Below, in pieces: positions 1 through 7,889 of a DNA stretch of 48,526 bases (within the stretch, counting starts at the first letter, position 1; the number at the start of each line of letters is the position of its first letter). The notes under the pieces are model-generated. The model was not told the DNA's origin and did not search any database. It saw only the letters and a list, made by a program, of their open reading frames with translations. Source of the stretch: Alphaproteobacteria bacterium (GTDB lineage Bacteria > Pseudomonadota > Alphaproteobacteria > Geminicoccales > Geminicoccaceae); NCBI GenBank assembly GCA_030431615.1, contig JAUIID010000009.1, positions 1 to 48,526 of the forward strand, written 5' to 3'. The position numbers and the translations under genes were made by a program.

Positions 1-1
1 C

Positions 2-466
2 TGGTTCGACCCGGAGCCCGGCCGGACCAACTCCATCGGCCCCGGCAAGTGGCCCTTGACCAATGCCTGCCCGATGCTGGCGCGGCGGGACGGGCGGCCG
101 GTCCTGGCGCTCGGTGCCGCGGGCGGGCGTCGGGTGCCGCCGACCGTGCTGCAGCTGCTCTCCTTCTGCATCGACTACGGCATGGACCTCGAGGCGGCGT
201 TCCACACGCCGCGCATCGACCCGGTGCGGCTGGAAGCCGTCTCCTGCGACCATCGCCTGCCCGTCGAAGCGATCGAGGCGATCCGCCGGGTGGCGCCGGT
301 GAAGGTCAACGAGAACGCCGTCTATCCCGTGATGTTCGCCTGTGCCGGGGCGGTGGCGCGCGACTGGGCCACGGGCCAGAACAGCGGCATGACGACCATC
401 GACCTGCCCTATGCCACCCCGGTCACGGAGGACGAGGTGGCCGGACTGGCCCGGGTCGAGGACTGA
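2..466 (+). CDS. Gamma-glutamyltransferase family protein, C-terminal part (5' end outside window)
   Basis: The reading frame is open from the window edge to a TGA at 464-466, giving about 154 residues. The first residues carry the TNSIGPGKWPLTNACP block. This matches the PGKRPLSSM-type motif just after the catalytic region of gamma-glutamyltranspeptidases. LALGAAGGRRVPPTVLQLL then follows, equivalent to the GSPGGRRI segment of the family, and AFHTPRIDP corresponds to the usual IxxPRIHHQ element. These enzymes cleave gamma-glutamyl bonds of glutathione or related compounds and are usually exported, autoprocessed heterodimers. Only the small-subunit C-terminus is visible, so the nucleophilic threonine, signal peptide and start cannot be seen. 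Glutathione as substrate is not established, because divergent members of this superfamily act on other amides. Confidence 0.8.
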   Translation, partial: WFDPEPGRTNSIGPGKWPLTNACPMLARRDGRPVLALGAAGGRRVPPTVLQLLSFCIDYGMDLEAAFHTPRIDPVRLEAVSCDHRLPVEAIEAIRRVAPVKVNENAVYPVMFACAGAVARDWATGQNSGMTTIDLPYATPVTEDEVAGLARVED

Positions 467-490
467 TCGGCTGGGATGTCGGTGGGTGGA

Positions 491-565
<75 letters not shown>

Positions 566-573
566 GACGCGCC

Positions 574-602
574 GATTTACTCAGAACGGTGCAGCATGGC
601 AA
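574..602 (-). promoter_or_regulatory. Candidate sigma-70 promoter of tRNA-Val
   Basis: On the minus strand TTGCCA (597-602) is followed, after exactly 17 nt, by TAAATC (574-579). The predicted start would lie a few bases before the tRNA 5' end at 565. The -35 element is good, the -10 element only fair. Position and spacing are the main support. Confidence 0.45.
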
Positions 603-714
603 GGGGGTGGATGGCGGGCCCCGCTCGGTCATTGCACGGCGTGGCGGATTGTGGTCCGATGCGCCCGTCGATACGGCTTTCCCAGACAATCATCAGGGCG
701 TTGGAGCAGGCGGG

Positions 715-1557
715 GTGTTCGAGCTGAGACCCGGCGCCGGGATGCGCCTGCCGGTGCTGCTTTCCTCCCCGCATAGCGGGCGCTGCTACCCGAGGAGCCT
801 GATGGAGAGCCTGGCGCTGTCGCCGGCGCAACTGCAGCCGCTCGACGACGGCCCGGTCGATCTCGTCCTGGCGCCGGCGGCCGAGCGGGCCGCGGGCATG
901 CTGGTGGCGTTGCTGCCGCGGGCCTGGATCGACCTCAACCGGTCGCCCGCCGAGCTCGACCCGAAGGAGGTGGACGGTCGGGTGCCCTGGCCGACCGAGA
1001 TCACCGCGCGGGTGCGGGCCGGGCTCGGCCTCGTCCCGAGCCGGGTCGGCGGGAACCGGGTGCATCGGGGCCTGCTGCGGGCGAGCGACATCGCCCAGAG
1101 GCTCGCCACGGCGCATCGGCCCTACCATCAGGAGCTGGCCAGCCAGCTCGAGCGCCTGCGGGCGCGGCACGGGGCTGCCGTGCTGCTCGACTGCCATTCG
1201 ATGCCGCGCGCCTCGGTGCCCGCCGGCGGCCCGCCGGTGGATATCGTGGTGGGCGATCGCCATGGCGCGTCGGCGTCCCATGCGGTGACCGAGCTCGCAC
1301 TCTCGGTCCTGCGTCGCCACGGCTTCAGGGTGGCGACCAATCGCCCCTTCGCCGGCGGCCACATCACCGGGACCTGCGGCCGGCCCGAGCAGGGCTTGCA
1401 TGCGTTGCAGATCGAGCTGCGCCGCGATCTTTTCCTCCACGAGCGCGACTATCGGCTGCACGGCGGCATGGCGGCCGTGGGCGCTGCTCTGGCCGACCTC
1501 GTGACCACGCTCGGCGAGCTCGCCATGCGCCTGCCCGGCCGCTCGGCCGCTGCCTGA
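715..1557 (+). CDS. N-formylglutamate amidohydrolase family protein
   Basis: About 280 residues. The family blocks appear in order: LLSSPHSGRCYP near the N-terminus, WIDLNRSPAELDP, LLDCHSMP, VVGDRHG, and GGHITGTCGRPEQGLHALQ followed by IELRRDLFLHE. The SPHSG and DCHSMP histidines are typical metal/active-site positions of this family. The enzyme hydrolyses N-formyl-L-glutamate (last step of one histidine degradation route) or related N-acyl amino acids. I chose GTG 715 because GGAG at 703-706 sits 8 nt upstream and homology begins right there (FELRPG). An in-frame ATG at 589 would run through the tRNA-Val promoter. No other hut gene is linked, so a role in histidine use is only inferred. The next gene starts 7 nt downstream, suggesting co-transcription. 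Confidence 0.88.
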   Translation: MFELRPGAGMRLPVLLSSPHSGRCYPRSLMESLALSPAQLQPLDDGPVDLVLAPAAERAAGMLVALLPRAWIDLNRSPAELDPKEVDGRVPWPTEITARVRAGLGLVPSRVGGNRVHRGLLRASDIAQRLATAHRPYHQELASQLERLRARHGAAVLLDCHSMPRASVPAGGPPVDIVVGDRHGASASHAVTELALSVLRRHGFRVATNRPFAGGHITGTCGRPEQGLHALQIELRRDLFLHERDYRLHGGMAAVGAALADLVTTLGELAMRLPGRSAAA

Positions 1558-1564
1558 TCGCGCC

Positions 1565-2791
1565 ATGGCAGAGGATATCGAAGTCGCGGTGATCGGCGGC
1601 GGCCCGGCCGGCCTGATGGCGGCCGAGATGCTGGGCGGCGAGGGGCTTGCCGTTGCGGTCTTCGACCGCATGCCGACGGTCGGGCGCAAGCTCCTGATGG
1701 CCGGGCGGGGCGGGCTCAACCTCACGCACAGCGAGCCCTTGGCCCGGATGCTGGACCGCTATGGCCCGGCCGCCGCGACCTTGCGGCCGATGCTGGAGGC
1801 GTTCGACAACGAAGCGGTCAGGGCCTGGGCCGAGGGGCTCGGCCAGCCGGTCTTCACGGGCTCCTCGGGCCGGGTCTTCCCCAAGGCGCTCAAGGCCTCG
1901 CCGCTGCTCCGCGCCTGGCTGGCGCGGCTTGCCGGGCAGGGCGTCGAGATCCACACGCGCCACGACTGGCAGGGCTTCGGTGCCGACGGGGCCCTGCGCT
2001 TTCGCCTCGCCGATGGCGGCGAGCGGCAGGTCCGGCCGAAGGCCACCGTGCTCGCCATGGGCGGGGCGAGCTGGCCCAGGCTCGGCGCCGACGGCGGCTG
2101 GGTGGCGCCGCTCCGCGCCGCCGGCATCGAGGTGCGCGACCTCGCACCGGCTAATGCCGGCATCGATACCGGCTGGTCCCCCGCCTTCGCCGAGCGCTTC
2201 GCCGGCAAGCCGCTCAAGACCGTCGAGATCGGCTTCGGCGACAACCGGCAGCGCGGCGACCTCGTGATCACCGCCTACGGGCTGGAAGGCGGGGCGATCT
2301 ACACGCTCGGGCCGGCGATCCGGGAGGTGCTCGCCCAGGACGGCAAGGCGGCGCTGCGCCTCGACCTCCGCCCCGACGGCGATGCCAGGAGCATCGCAGC
2401 CCGGCTGGCCAAGGCTTTCGGGAAAGGCCGCTCGCGCGCCAATGCGCTCCGCGCGCTCGGGCTCGCGCCCCAGGCCGTGGCGATCCTGCGCGAGGTGCCG
2501 GGGGGCTTGCCGGCGGAGCCCCTGGCGCTTGCCGCGCTGCTCAAGGCGGTGCCGCTCGAGGTCAGTGCGCAGCAGCCACTGGCACGGGCCATCTCGACGG
2601 CGGGCGGGGTGGCGTTCGAAGGGCTCGACGAGCGGCTGATGCTCAAGGGCCGGCCCGGCGTCTTCGTCGCCGGTGAGATGCTCGACTGGGAGGCGCCGAC
2701 CGGCGGCTACCTGCTCCAGGCCTGCCTCGCCACCGGGCACCGGGCGGCGCAGGGTGTTTCGGCCTTCCTGGCGGCCCGCCACGGCGCCTGA
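1565..2791 (+). CDS. TIGR03862-type flavoprotein (HI0933/YhiN/BaiN-like NAD(P)/FAD oxidoreductase)
   Basis: The protein has 408 residues and is probably cytosolic. The N-terminus holds the FAD dinucleotide-binding motif VIGGGPAGLMAAE. VGRKLLMAGRGGLNLTHSE follows, the signature of the HI0933/BaiN flavoprotein family in which the RK..SGGGRCN element is replaced by an AGRGGLNLT variant typical of TIGR03862. The C-terminal FAD segment is GVFVAGEMLDWEAPTGGYLL. Family members bind FAD and are generally annotated as oxidoreductases of unknown substrate; the relative BaiN takes part in bile acid reduction in gut bacteria, which should not be transferred here. It sits 7 nt after the amidohydrolase gene and 61 nt before xylulokinase on the same strand. 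Confidence 0.88.
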   Translation: MAEDIEVAVIGGGPAGLMAAEMLGGEGLAVAVFDRMPTVGRKLLMAGRGGLNLTHSEPLARMLDRYGPAAATLRPMLEAFDNEAVRAWAEGLGQPVFTGSSGRVFPKALKASPLLRAWLARLAGQGVEIHTRHDWQGFGADGALRFRLADGGERQVRPKATVLAMGGASWPRLGADGGWVAPLRAAGIEVRDLAPANAGIDTGWSPAFAERFAGKPLKTVEIGFGDNRQRGDLVITAYGLEGGAIYTLGPAIREVLAQDGKAALRLDLRPDGDARSIAARLAKAFGKGRSRANALRALGLAPQAVAILREVPGGLPAEPLALAALLKAVPLEVSAQQPLARAISTAGGVAFEGLDERLMLKGRPGVFVAGEMLDWEAPTGGYLLQACLATGHRAAQGVSAFLAARHGA

Positions 2792-2852
2792 GCCGTTGCC
2801 GTGGCCCGGCGTGCCTCCCTATGCTGGCGTGGCGCCAACGGGGGAGGCAGGA

Positions 2853-4385
2853 ATGGCAAGAAGACGGGCGTTGATCGGGATCGATGTCGGCACCTCGGGC
2901 ACCAAGGTGCTGGTGGTCGACGAGGCCGGCGCCATCCTCGCCAGGCACACGCAGGGCTACCCGCTCGACACGCCGCGGCCGGGCTGGGCCGAGCAGGACC
3001 CCGAGGACTGGTGGCGGGCCGCCAAAGCCGGGCTCAAGGCCGTCGTGGCGGAGCTCGGCACCGGCGTCGAGTATGTCGGCATCGGCCTCTCCGGCCAGAT
3101 GCACGGGCTGGTCGCCCTCGACGAGGCCGACCGGGTGATCCGCCCCGCCATCCTCTGGAACGACCAGCGCACCGGCAAGCAATGCGCCTGGATCACCGAG
3201 CGGGCGGGCGGGCTGGAGGGGCTCCTCGCCCTCACCAACAACCCCATGCTGACCGGCTATACCGGCGGCAAGGTGGTCTGGCTGCGCGAGGAGGAGACGG
3301 GGAACTATGCGCGGCTGAAGCGGATCCTCAATCCGAAGGATCACATCCGCCTGCTGCTCACGGGCGAGCACGCGACCGATGTCTCCGAGGCCTCCGGGAC
3401 GGGGCTCTTCGACGTCGTCCGGCGGGAATGGTCCTGGGACCTGCTCGATCGCCTCGACCTGCCGCGCTCGATCCTGCCGACGGCCCATGAGAGCCACGAA
3501 ATCACCGGCCGGCTGCGGGACGAGATCGCCGACGAGTTCAGCCTGCCGCGCGGCCTGCCGGTGATGGGCGGCGGCGGCGATGCGGTCATCCAGACGACCG
3601 GCAGCGGGCTGATCGACCCCGGCACGGCGCAGACCATCATCGGCACGGCGGGGATCGCCGCCTGTGCTCTCGATGCCTGTGCGGCCAACCCGGAGGGCCG
3701 GCTCCAGGTCTTCTGCAACAACGACCCGGCGCGCTGGCACTGCATGGGGGTCTCGATGAACGCCGGCGGTGCCTTCGCCTGGCTGCGCCAGACGCTCGCC
3801 AGCTTCGCCGGGCGCGAGCTCGGCTTCGAGGAGATGACGAAGAGTGCGGAAGCCGTGCCGGTCGGTGCCGAGGGGCTCTTCTTCCTGCCCTACCTGATCG
3901 GCGAGCGCTGCCCGCACCCCGACCCCGACGCCCGCGGCGCCTTTGTCGGCCTGACGCTGCGGCATGGGGCCGGGCACATGATCCGGGCTGCCATGGAGGG
4001 CGTCGTCTTCTCGATGCGCGAGATGCTGGAGCTGATGCGCCCGCTCGGCCTCGAGGCCACGACCATCCGCACCTCGGGCGGCGGGGCGGCGAGCCCGCTC
4101 TGGCGGCAGATCCAGGCCGATGCCACCGGTTGCGAGGTGCAGACAGTGAGCGGGGCGGCCGAGGGCGGCGCCTATGGCGCGGCGCTCGTCGCCGGCGTCG
4201 GTGCCGGCATCTGGCCGGACCTGAGCACGGCTATCAAGGGAATCGCCGTGGAGACGCGGACGACACCCGACGCGGCGAACCGGGCCCGGTACGATGAGGC
4301 CTTCGGCGTGTATCGCGAGCTCTATCCGACGCTCAAGCCGCGCTTCGACGAGATTGCGGCAATGGGGGAGAGCCGGGGGCCGTGA
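2853..4385 (+). CDS. xylB: Xylulokinase
   Basis: A FGGY-family sugar kinase of 510 residues. The N-terminal phosphate motif is GIDVGTSGTKVLVVDEAG. SGQMHGLVALD and RPAILWNDQRTG form the sugar site seen in xylulokinases, GGGDAVIQTTG carries the catalytic Asp, GERCPHPDPDARGAFVGL is the FGGY hinge, and TSGGGAASPLWRQIQAD is the adenosine-binding motif. It phosphorylates D-xylulose to xylulose 5-phosphate in the pentose route. ATG 2853 is preceded by a strong GGGGGAGG ribosome binding site, and homology starts at once (RRALIGIDVG). A longer open frame upstream is out of register with the family. No xylose isomerase, dehydrogenase or xylose transporter is adjacent, so the source of xylulose (xylose, xylitol or arabitol) is unknown. 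Confidence 0.93.
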   Translation: MARRRALIGIDVGTSGTKVLVVDEAGAILARHTQGYPLDTPRPGWAEQDPEDWWRAAKAGLKAVVAELGTGVEYVGIGLSGQMHGLVALDEADRVIRPAILWNDQRTGKQCAWITERAGGLEGLLALTNNPMLTGYTGGKVVWLREEETGNYARLKRILNPKDHIRLLLTGEHATDVSEASGTGLFDVVRREWSWDLLDRLDLPRSILPTAHESHEITGRLRDEIADEFSLPRGLPVMGGGGDAVIQTTGSGLIDPGTAQTIIGTAGIAACALDACAANPEGRLQVFCNNDPARWHCMGVSMNAGGAFAWLRQTLASFAGRELGFEEMTKSAEAVPVGAEGLFFLPYLIGERCPHPDPDARGAFVGLTLRHGAGHMIRAAMEGVVFSMREMLELMRPLGLEATTIRTSGGGAASPLWRQIQADATGCEVQTVSGAAEGGAYGAALVAGVGAGIWPDLSTAIKGIAVETRTTPDAANRARYDEAFGVYRELYPTLKPRFDEIAAMGESRGP

Positions 4386-4421
4386 TCCGCCGTGGGGCCG
4401 CGCGGGGTTGGACGAGTTCCC

Positions 4422-4766
4422 TCACGTCCTTCCTTGTCCGTCGTCGGGAGCCGGGTTCAGTGCGTGGCCGTGCTCGAGCGCCCAGTGGTGCATGGCCATG
4501 AGCACGGGCTCGAGCGAGCGGCCGAGCGGGGTGAGGCTGTAGTGCACCCTTGGCGGGATCGTGCCATGGTCGTGGCGCTCGACGAGCCCGGCCTGCTCCA
4601 TTTCCCGAAGCTGCTTCGCCAGGGTGCGATGGGTGATCGTCACCAGCTCCCGCTGCAGCTGGTTGAAACGACGCTCGCCCTTGAGGAGCCAGTAGATCAC
4701 CATGGCCTTCCAGCGGCCGGAGAGGATCGAGAGCGTGATCTCGGTCGGACAGCTCACCTGCTTCAT
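4422..4766 (-). CDS. HxlR-family winged-helix transcriptional regulator
   Basis: The protein has 114 residues, the usual HxlR size. It begins MKQVSCPTEITLSILSGRWK, the family pattern C-P-x3-L-x2-I-x-G-+-W; RRFNQLQRELVTITHRTL then forms the recognition helix-turn-helix, and RVHYSLTPLGRSLEPVL the wing and dimerisation helix. Cys6 is the only cysteine, in the position that YodB/HypR/QorR-type members use to sense quinones, diamide or hypochlorite. The gene diverges from the pirin gene with 81 bp between the starts, where an inverted repeat lies. I infer that it represses the pirin-hydrolase-exporter set and itself in response to electrophile or redox stress. The ligand is not known. Confidence 0.92.
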   Translation of the reverse strand: MKQVSCPTEITLSILSGRWKAMVIYWLLKGERRFNQLQRELVTITHRTLAKQLREMEQAGLVERHDHGTIPPRVHYSLTPLGRSLEPVLMAMHHWALEHGHALNPAPDDGQGRT

Positions 4767-4787
4767 CCAGCGGTATCCTCGAGGACC

Positions 4788-4808
4788 GTACTTGCAGGTG
4801 GATAGTAC
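4788..4808. promoter_or_regulatory. Candidate HxlR operator in the hxlR-pirin intergenic region
   Basis: GTACT (4788-4792) and AGTAC (4804-4808) form a perfect inverted repeat with an 11-nt spacer between the two divergent starts (4766 minus, 4848 plus). The TACT...AGTA half-site arrangement is like that described for HxlR-type regulators such as YodB. Two further palindromic elements flank it: TCCTCGAGGA at 4776-4785, and GGTATC (4772) facing GATACC (4810-4815). Which of these is the true operator cannot be settled by eye. Confidence 0.55.
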
Positions 4809-4847
4809 CGATACCTAATGATCGCCGACAACGTCGAAGGAGCGGTG

Positions 4848-5717
4848 ATGATGAAGTCGGTTCTGAAGGTCACCACGTCCCCCGCCCGGCATTGGGTCGG
4901 TGACGGGTTTCCCGTCCGTTCGCTCGTGTCCTACACGACCGATCCGGAAGCGCTGAGCCCGTTCCTCCTGCTCGACTATGCGGGGCCGCACGTCTTCGCG
5001 CCGGCCGATGCGCCACGCGGGGTCGGCGCCCACCCGCATGCCGGGTTCGAGACCGTCACGATCGTCTATGACGGCGAGGTCGCGCACCGCGACTCGTCCG
5101 GCGGTGGTGGCACGATCGGGCCGGGCGACGTGCAGTGGATGACGGCGGGTGCCGGCATCGTCCACGAGGAGATGCACTCCCCTGCCTTCACCCGGACGGG
5201 CGGTCCCTTCCGCATGGTCCAGCTCTGGGTCAACCTGCCGGCCCGGGACAAGAAGGCGGCCCCGGGCTACCAGTCGATCCGGGATGGGGACATTCCGGTG
5301 GCGGCACTGCCGGAGGGCGCCGGCCGGGTGCGGGTCATTGCCGGCGAGCATGCCGGCCTGCCGGGGCCGGCCCGGACCTTCACGCCCATGTCGATCCGGG
5401 ACATCGAGCTCGTCGCCGACGCCGAGGTCACGCTCGACCTGCCGGGTGGCCACACGACCATGCTGGTCGTGCTTTCCGGCCACGTCACGGTCAATGACGA
5501 TGCGGGAGCCGGCGAGGCCGAGGTCGTCCACCTCGGCCGCGAGGGCAGCACCATCCGGCTGCGCGCCGATGGCGCGTCGCGGCTGCTCGCGCTGACCGGC
5601 GAGCCGATCCCTGAACCCGTGGTGGGCCACGGGCCCTTCGTCCTCGAGAGCGAGGCAGCCCTTATGGCCGCCTTCGACGACTACCGCAGCGGCCGCTTCG
5701 GCCGTCTCGCGCCCTGA
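4848..5717 (+). CDS. Pirin family protein
   Basis: A bicupin of about 289 residues. With the start at 4848 the pirin metal ligands are in place: His62 and His64 in GVGAHPHAGFETVT, then His106 and Glu108 in AGAGIVHEEMHS. The GGTIGPGDVQWMTAG segment is also typical. Pirins bind Fe(II); several bacterial members have quercetin dioxygenase activity and others act as redox-sensitive regulators. ATG 4848 and ATG 4851 are both possible, as GAAGGAG lies at 4836-4842; an earlier ATG at 4818 falls within the operator region and has no ribosome binding site. The divergent HxlR regulator and the downstream YcaC-type hydrolase and LysE exporter suggest a small stress-response unit for aromatic or quinone-like compounds (inference). 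Confidence 0.92.
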   Translation: MMKSVLKVTTSPARHWVGDGFPVRSLVSYTTDPEALSPFLLLDYAGPHVFAPADAPRGVGAHPHAGFETVTIVYDGEVAHRDSSGGGGTIGPGDVQWMTAGAGIVHEEMHSPAFTRTGGPFRMVQLWVNLPARDKKAAPGYQSIRDGDIPVAALPEGAGRVRVIAGEHAGLPGPARTFTPMSIRDIELVADAEVTLDLPGGHTTMLVVLSGHVTVNDDAGAGEAEVVHLGREGSTIRLRADGASRLLALTGEPIPEPVVGHGPFVLESEAALMAAFDDYRSGRFGRLAP

Positions 5718-5773
5718 CCACCGTGGCACCGCCCATCCCGGGCGATGCCTTCACGTCCTCGGAGCAACCGTCC

Positions 5774-6403
5774 ATGGCCAAGACCTACAACCGCCTCGAC
5801 AGGAGCAACGCCGCCGTGCTGCTCGTCGATCACCAGACCGGCCTCTTGTCGCTGGTCCGCGACTTCAACCCCGACACCTTCAAGAACAACGTCCTGGCGC
5901 TGGCCGACCTCGCCCGATATTTCGGCCTGCCGACCATCCTCACCACCAGCTTCGAGGACGGCCCCAACGGCCCGCTCGTGCCCGAGCTGAAGGAGCTCTT
6001 TCCCGACGCGCCCTACATCCCGCGTCCGGGTCAGATCAACGCCTGGGACAACGAGGACTTCGTGCAAGCGGTGAAGGCCACCGGCAAGCGGCAGCTCATC
6101 ATCGCGGGCGTCGTCACGGAGGTCTGCGTCGCCTTTCCGGCGCTCTCGGCGATCGAAGAAGGCTTCGAGGTCTTCGTCGTGACGGACGCGTCCGGCACGT
6201 TCAACGAGATCACCCGCCATTCGGCCTGGGATCGGATGTCGGCCGCCGGCTGCCAGCTCATGACCTGGTTCGGCGCCGCCTGCGAGCTGCACCGCGACTG
6301 GCGCAACGACGTCGAGGGCCTGGGCACGCTCTTCTCCAACCACATCCCCGACTACCGCAACCTGATCAACAGCCACGCCACGCTGACCAGCCGCAAGGCG
6401 TGA
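5774..6403 (+). CDS. YcaC-like isochorismatase-family cysteine hydrolase
   Basis: The protein has 209 residues, close to E. coli YcaC. AAVLLVDHQTGLLSLVRDF gives the catalytic Asp19 region, IIAGVVTEVCVAFPALSA carries the nucleophile Cys118 at the same position as in YcaC, and FEVFVVTDASGTF completes the isochorismatase-like fold. The physiological substrate of YcaC-type enzymes is unknown; they are cytosolic amidase/ester hydrolase relatives. ATG 5774 has GGAG 9 nt upstream, and the family starts at MAKTYNRLD, so an in-frame ATG 51 nt earlier is rejected. It follows the pirin gene by 56 nt on the same strand, and pirin/YcaC/HxlR combinations recur in proteobacteria. Confidence 0.9.
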   Translation: MAKTYNRLDRSNAAVLLVDHQTGLLSLVRDFNPDTFKNNVLALADLARYFGLPTILTTSFEDGPNGPLVPELKELFPDAPYIPRPGQINAWDNEDFVQAVKATGKRQLIIAGVVTEVCVAFPALSAIEEGFEVFVVTDASGTFNEITRHSAWDRMSAAGCQLMTWFGAACELHRDWRNDVEGLGTLFSNHIPDYRNLINSHATLTSRKA

Positions 6404-6411
6404 ACCCTGCT

Positions 6412-6443
6412 GCGGGCGGCGGGGTCCACCACCCGTCGCCCGC
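6412..6443. other. Stem-loop between hydrolase and LysE genes
   Basis: GCGGGCG (6412-6418) pairs perfectly with CGCCCGC (6437-6443). Inside it GGGT (6422-6425) pairs with ACCC (6431-6434) around a CCACC loop. A pyrimidine-rich stretch (atccttcctttcct) follows. It could be a weak terminator or an mRNA-stabilising structure separating the exporter from the two upstream genes. There is no clean U-tract. Confidence 0.35.
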
Positions 6444-6476
6444 ATCCTTCCTTTCCTGCCAACGGGAAAACCGCCC

Positions 6477-7106
6477 ATGGCCTTCGAGATCTGGCTCGCC
6501 TTCGCCGCCGCTTCCGCCGTGCTGCTGGCCATTCCGGGTCCCACCATCATGCTGGTCGTGGCCTATGCGCTGGGGCAGGGGAAGCGTGCGGCCGCCGCCA
6601 CCGTGGCCGGCGTGGCGCTCGGCGACTTCACGGCGATGACCGCGTCGCTGCTCGGCCTCGGCGTGCTGCTGGCGACCTCGGCGACCCTCTTCACCATCCT
6701 CAAGCTCGTCGGCGCCGCCTATCTCGTCTATCTCGGCATCAGGCTCTGGCGGGCGCCGGTGACGGCAGCGGATGCGGGCATCGCCACAGCCGAGGTGAGC
6801 GGCCGGCGGATGCTCGCCCATGCGTGGCTGGTGACGGCGCTCAACCCCAAGAGCATCGTCTTCTTCGTCGCCTTCCTGCCGCAATTCCTCGATGCCACCC
6901 GGCCGCTCTTCGGCCAGATGGTCGTCATGGAGGTGACCTTCGTGCTCCTGGCCGCCCTCAACGCCGCCGCCTATGCCGGCCTTGCGGCGCGGGCGCGCCG
7001 CCTGGTCCGCCATCCGACGGCGCAGCGCCTCGTCAACCGCGTCGGCGGCTCCTGCCTGATCGCCGCGGGCGTGGCGACCGTCGCCTGGCGGCGCGCGGCG
7101 AGCTGA
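6477..7106 (+). CDS. LysE/RhtB-family amino-acid or metabolite exporter
   Basis: The protein has 209 residues and is an inner-membrane protein with about six hydrophobic segments. The diagnostic N-terminal AIPGPTIMLVVAYALGQGKR (IPGP motif) and KLVGAAYLVYLGIRLWRAP are present, with GWLVTALNPKS-type sequence (HAWLVTALNPKSIVFF) in the middle. LysE/RhtB translocators export lysine, threonine, homoserine lactones or other small metabolites using the proton gradient; the substrate here is not deducible. It is the third plus-strand gene after the divergent HxlR regulator, 73 nt beyond the YcaC-like gene with a stem-loop in the gap, so it may be only partly co-expressed. Confidence 0.92.
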   Translation: MAFEIWLAFAAASAVLLAIPGPTIMLVVAYALGQGKRAAAATVAGVALGDFTAMTASLLGLGVLLATSATLFTILKLVGAAYLVYLGIRLWRAPVTAADAGIATAEVSGRRMLAHAWLVTALNPKSIVFFVAFLPQFLDATRPLFGQMVVMEVTFVLLAALNAAAYAGLAARARRLVRHPTAQRLVNRVGGSCLIAAGVATVAWRRAAS

Positions 7107-7124
7107 AGGAAAGCCAGCAGAAGC

Positions 7125-7541
7125 TCAAGCCTTGTTCCGGCTCGGTGCGCTCGACGCGGCCTGCGCCCGCCAGCGGCTGAAGGCGATCCAGGCAATTGTG
7201 ATGATGACGGTCGTGGCGACGATGAATTCCCAGCTCGCCAGCGTCGTCATGACGGCGTCGGTATCGAAAATGCCGAGCCAGTCGCCCGCGTAGAGCACGA
7301 CGAGCGAGGCGGCCACCGCGGCTGCGGTACGCCAGACGATCGAGAGGAAGCCGCCGAACAGGCTGATCGCGGCGGAGCGCGCTGCCTGCTCCTTGGCGTC
7401 GTCGTCGAGGGTCGGATCACGCATTGTGGCCAGTGCCTTGCCCGCCGCATTGACAATGTTGCCGGCGACGGGGACCAGGCGGAGGGCAATGCAGGCCAGG
7501 AGGAAGACGACGCAGACGAGTGAAGCCGCGAGGAGGTTCAC
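7125..7541 (-). CDS. Membrane protein of unknown function, last gene of the sulfotransferase cluster
   Basis: The protein has 138 residues; I do not recognise the family. The start is a GTG at 7541 whose bases overlap the TGA of the preceding gene (GTGA, 4-nt overlap), implying translational coupling. Three hydrophobic stretches are visible: residues about 3-24, 68-90 (TAAAVAASLVVLYAGDW) and 102-121 (IVATTVIITIAWIAFSRW). A polar stretch RDPTLDDDAKEQAARSAA lies between the first two. The C-terminus is short and basic. The gene is convergent with lysE (19-nt gap). Position at the end of a minus-strand run with two sulfotransferase-type proteins suggests an accessory membrane role, but the sequence alone does not show one. 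Confidence 0.75.
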   Translation of the reverse strand: MNLLAASLVCVVFLLACIALRLVPVAGNIVNAAGKALATMRDPTLDDDAKEQAARSAAISLFGGFLSIVWRTAAAVAASLVVLYAGDWLGIFDTDAVMTTLASWEFIVATTVIITIAWIAFSRWRAQAASSAPSRNKA

Positions 7542-7777
7542 GACCCCGACGAGTCCGCCCGTGCGTCATCCGCCGTCGCAGCGGCGTTGGCCGATCTGGC
7601 GCGGCTGCGGCGGAGCCGCTTGATGGGGTACCAGACGAACCCGACCAGGGCCAAGAGGACTGCGCCTACCAGGGCGAGCAGCGAACCGATGGCGGTGATG
7701 CCCGCTCCGGGCCCGATATAGGCATGCGCCAGCGACGGGACGAGCAGCACGAGGGCGACGAGGACGAACTTCGGCAT
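7538..7777 (-). CDS. Small membrane protein with a YIGPGAGI motif
   Basis: The protein has 79 residues. It opens with a Sec-type signal sequence (MPKFVLVALVLLVPSLAHA) and a likely cleavage site before YIGPGAGITAIGS. A long hydrophobic segment (LLALVGAVLLALVGFVWYPI) and a basic tail KRLRRSRARS follow. The Y-(I/L)-G/D-P-G-(A/T)-G motif right after the signal peptide recurs in short proteins found in polysaccharide, LPS-modification and sulfotransferase loci (from memory; no function established). ATG 7777 is chosen because GGAG lies 5 nt upstream and the signal peptide begins there; an in-frame ATG at 7900 would overlap the sulfotransferase gene. It overlaps the next gene by 4 nt. Confidence 0.8.
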   Translation of the reverse strand: MPKFVLVALVLLVPSLAHAYIGPGAGITAIGSLLALVGAVLLALVGFVWYPIKRLRRSRARSANAAATADDARADSSGS

Positions 7778-7889
7778 CTCAACTCCCATGAGGATCATTT
7801 GGCTCGCGGATGACAGGATTGGTAGCGTGCCGGATTTGCGATGGCATCGGGGAAATGGCAACCGACTGGCCTTTTTCATGGAGAGCGTG

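Noticed and set aside
589-714. An earlier ATG start (589) for the N-formylglutamate amidohydrolase
   Set aside because: The extra 42 codons run through the tRNA-Val promoter, show no homology, and have no ribosome binding site.
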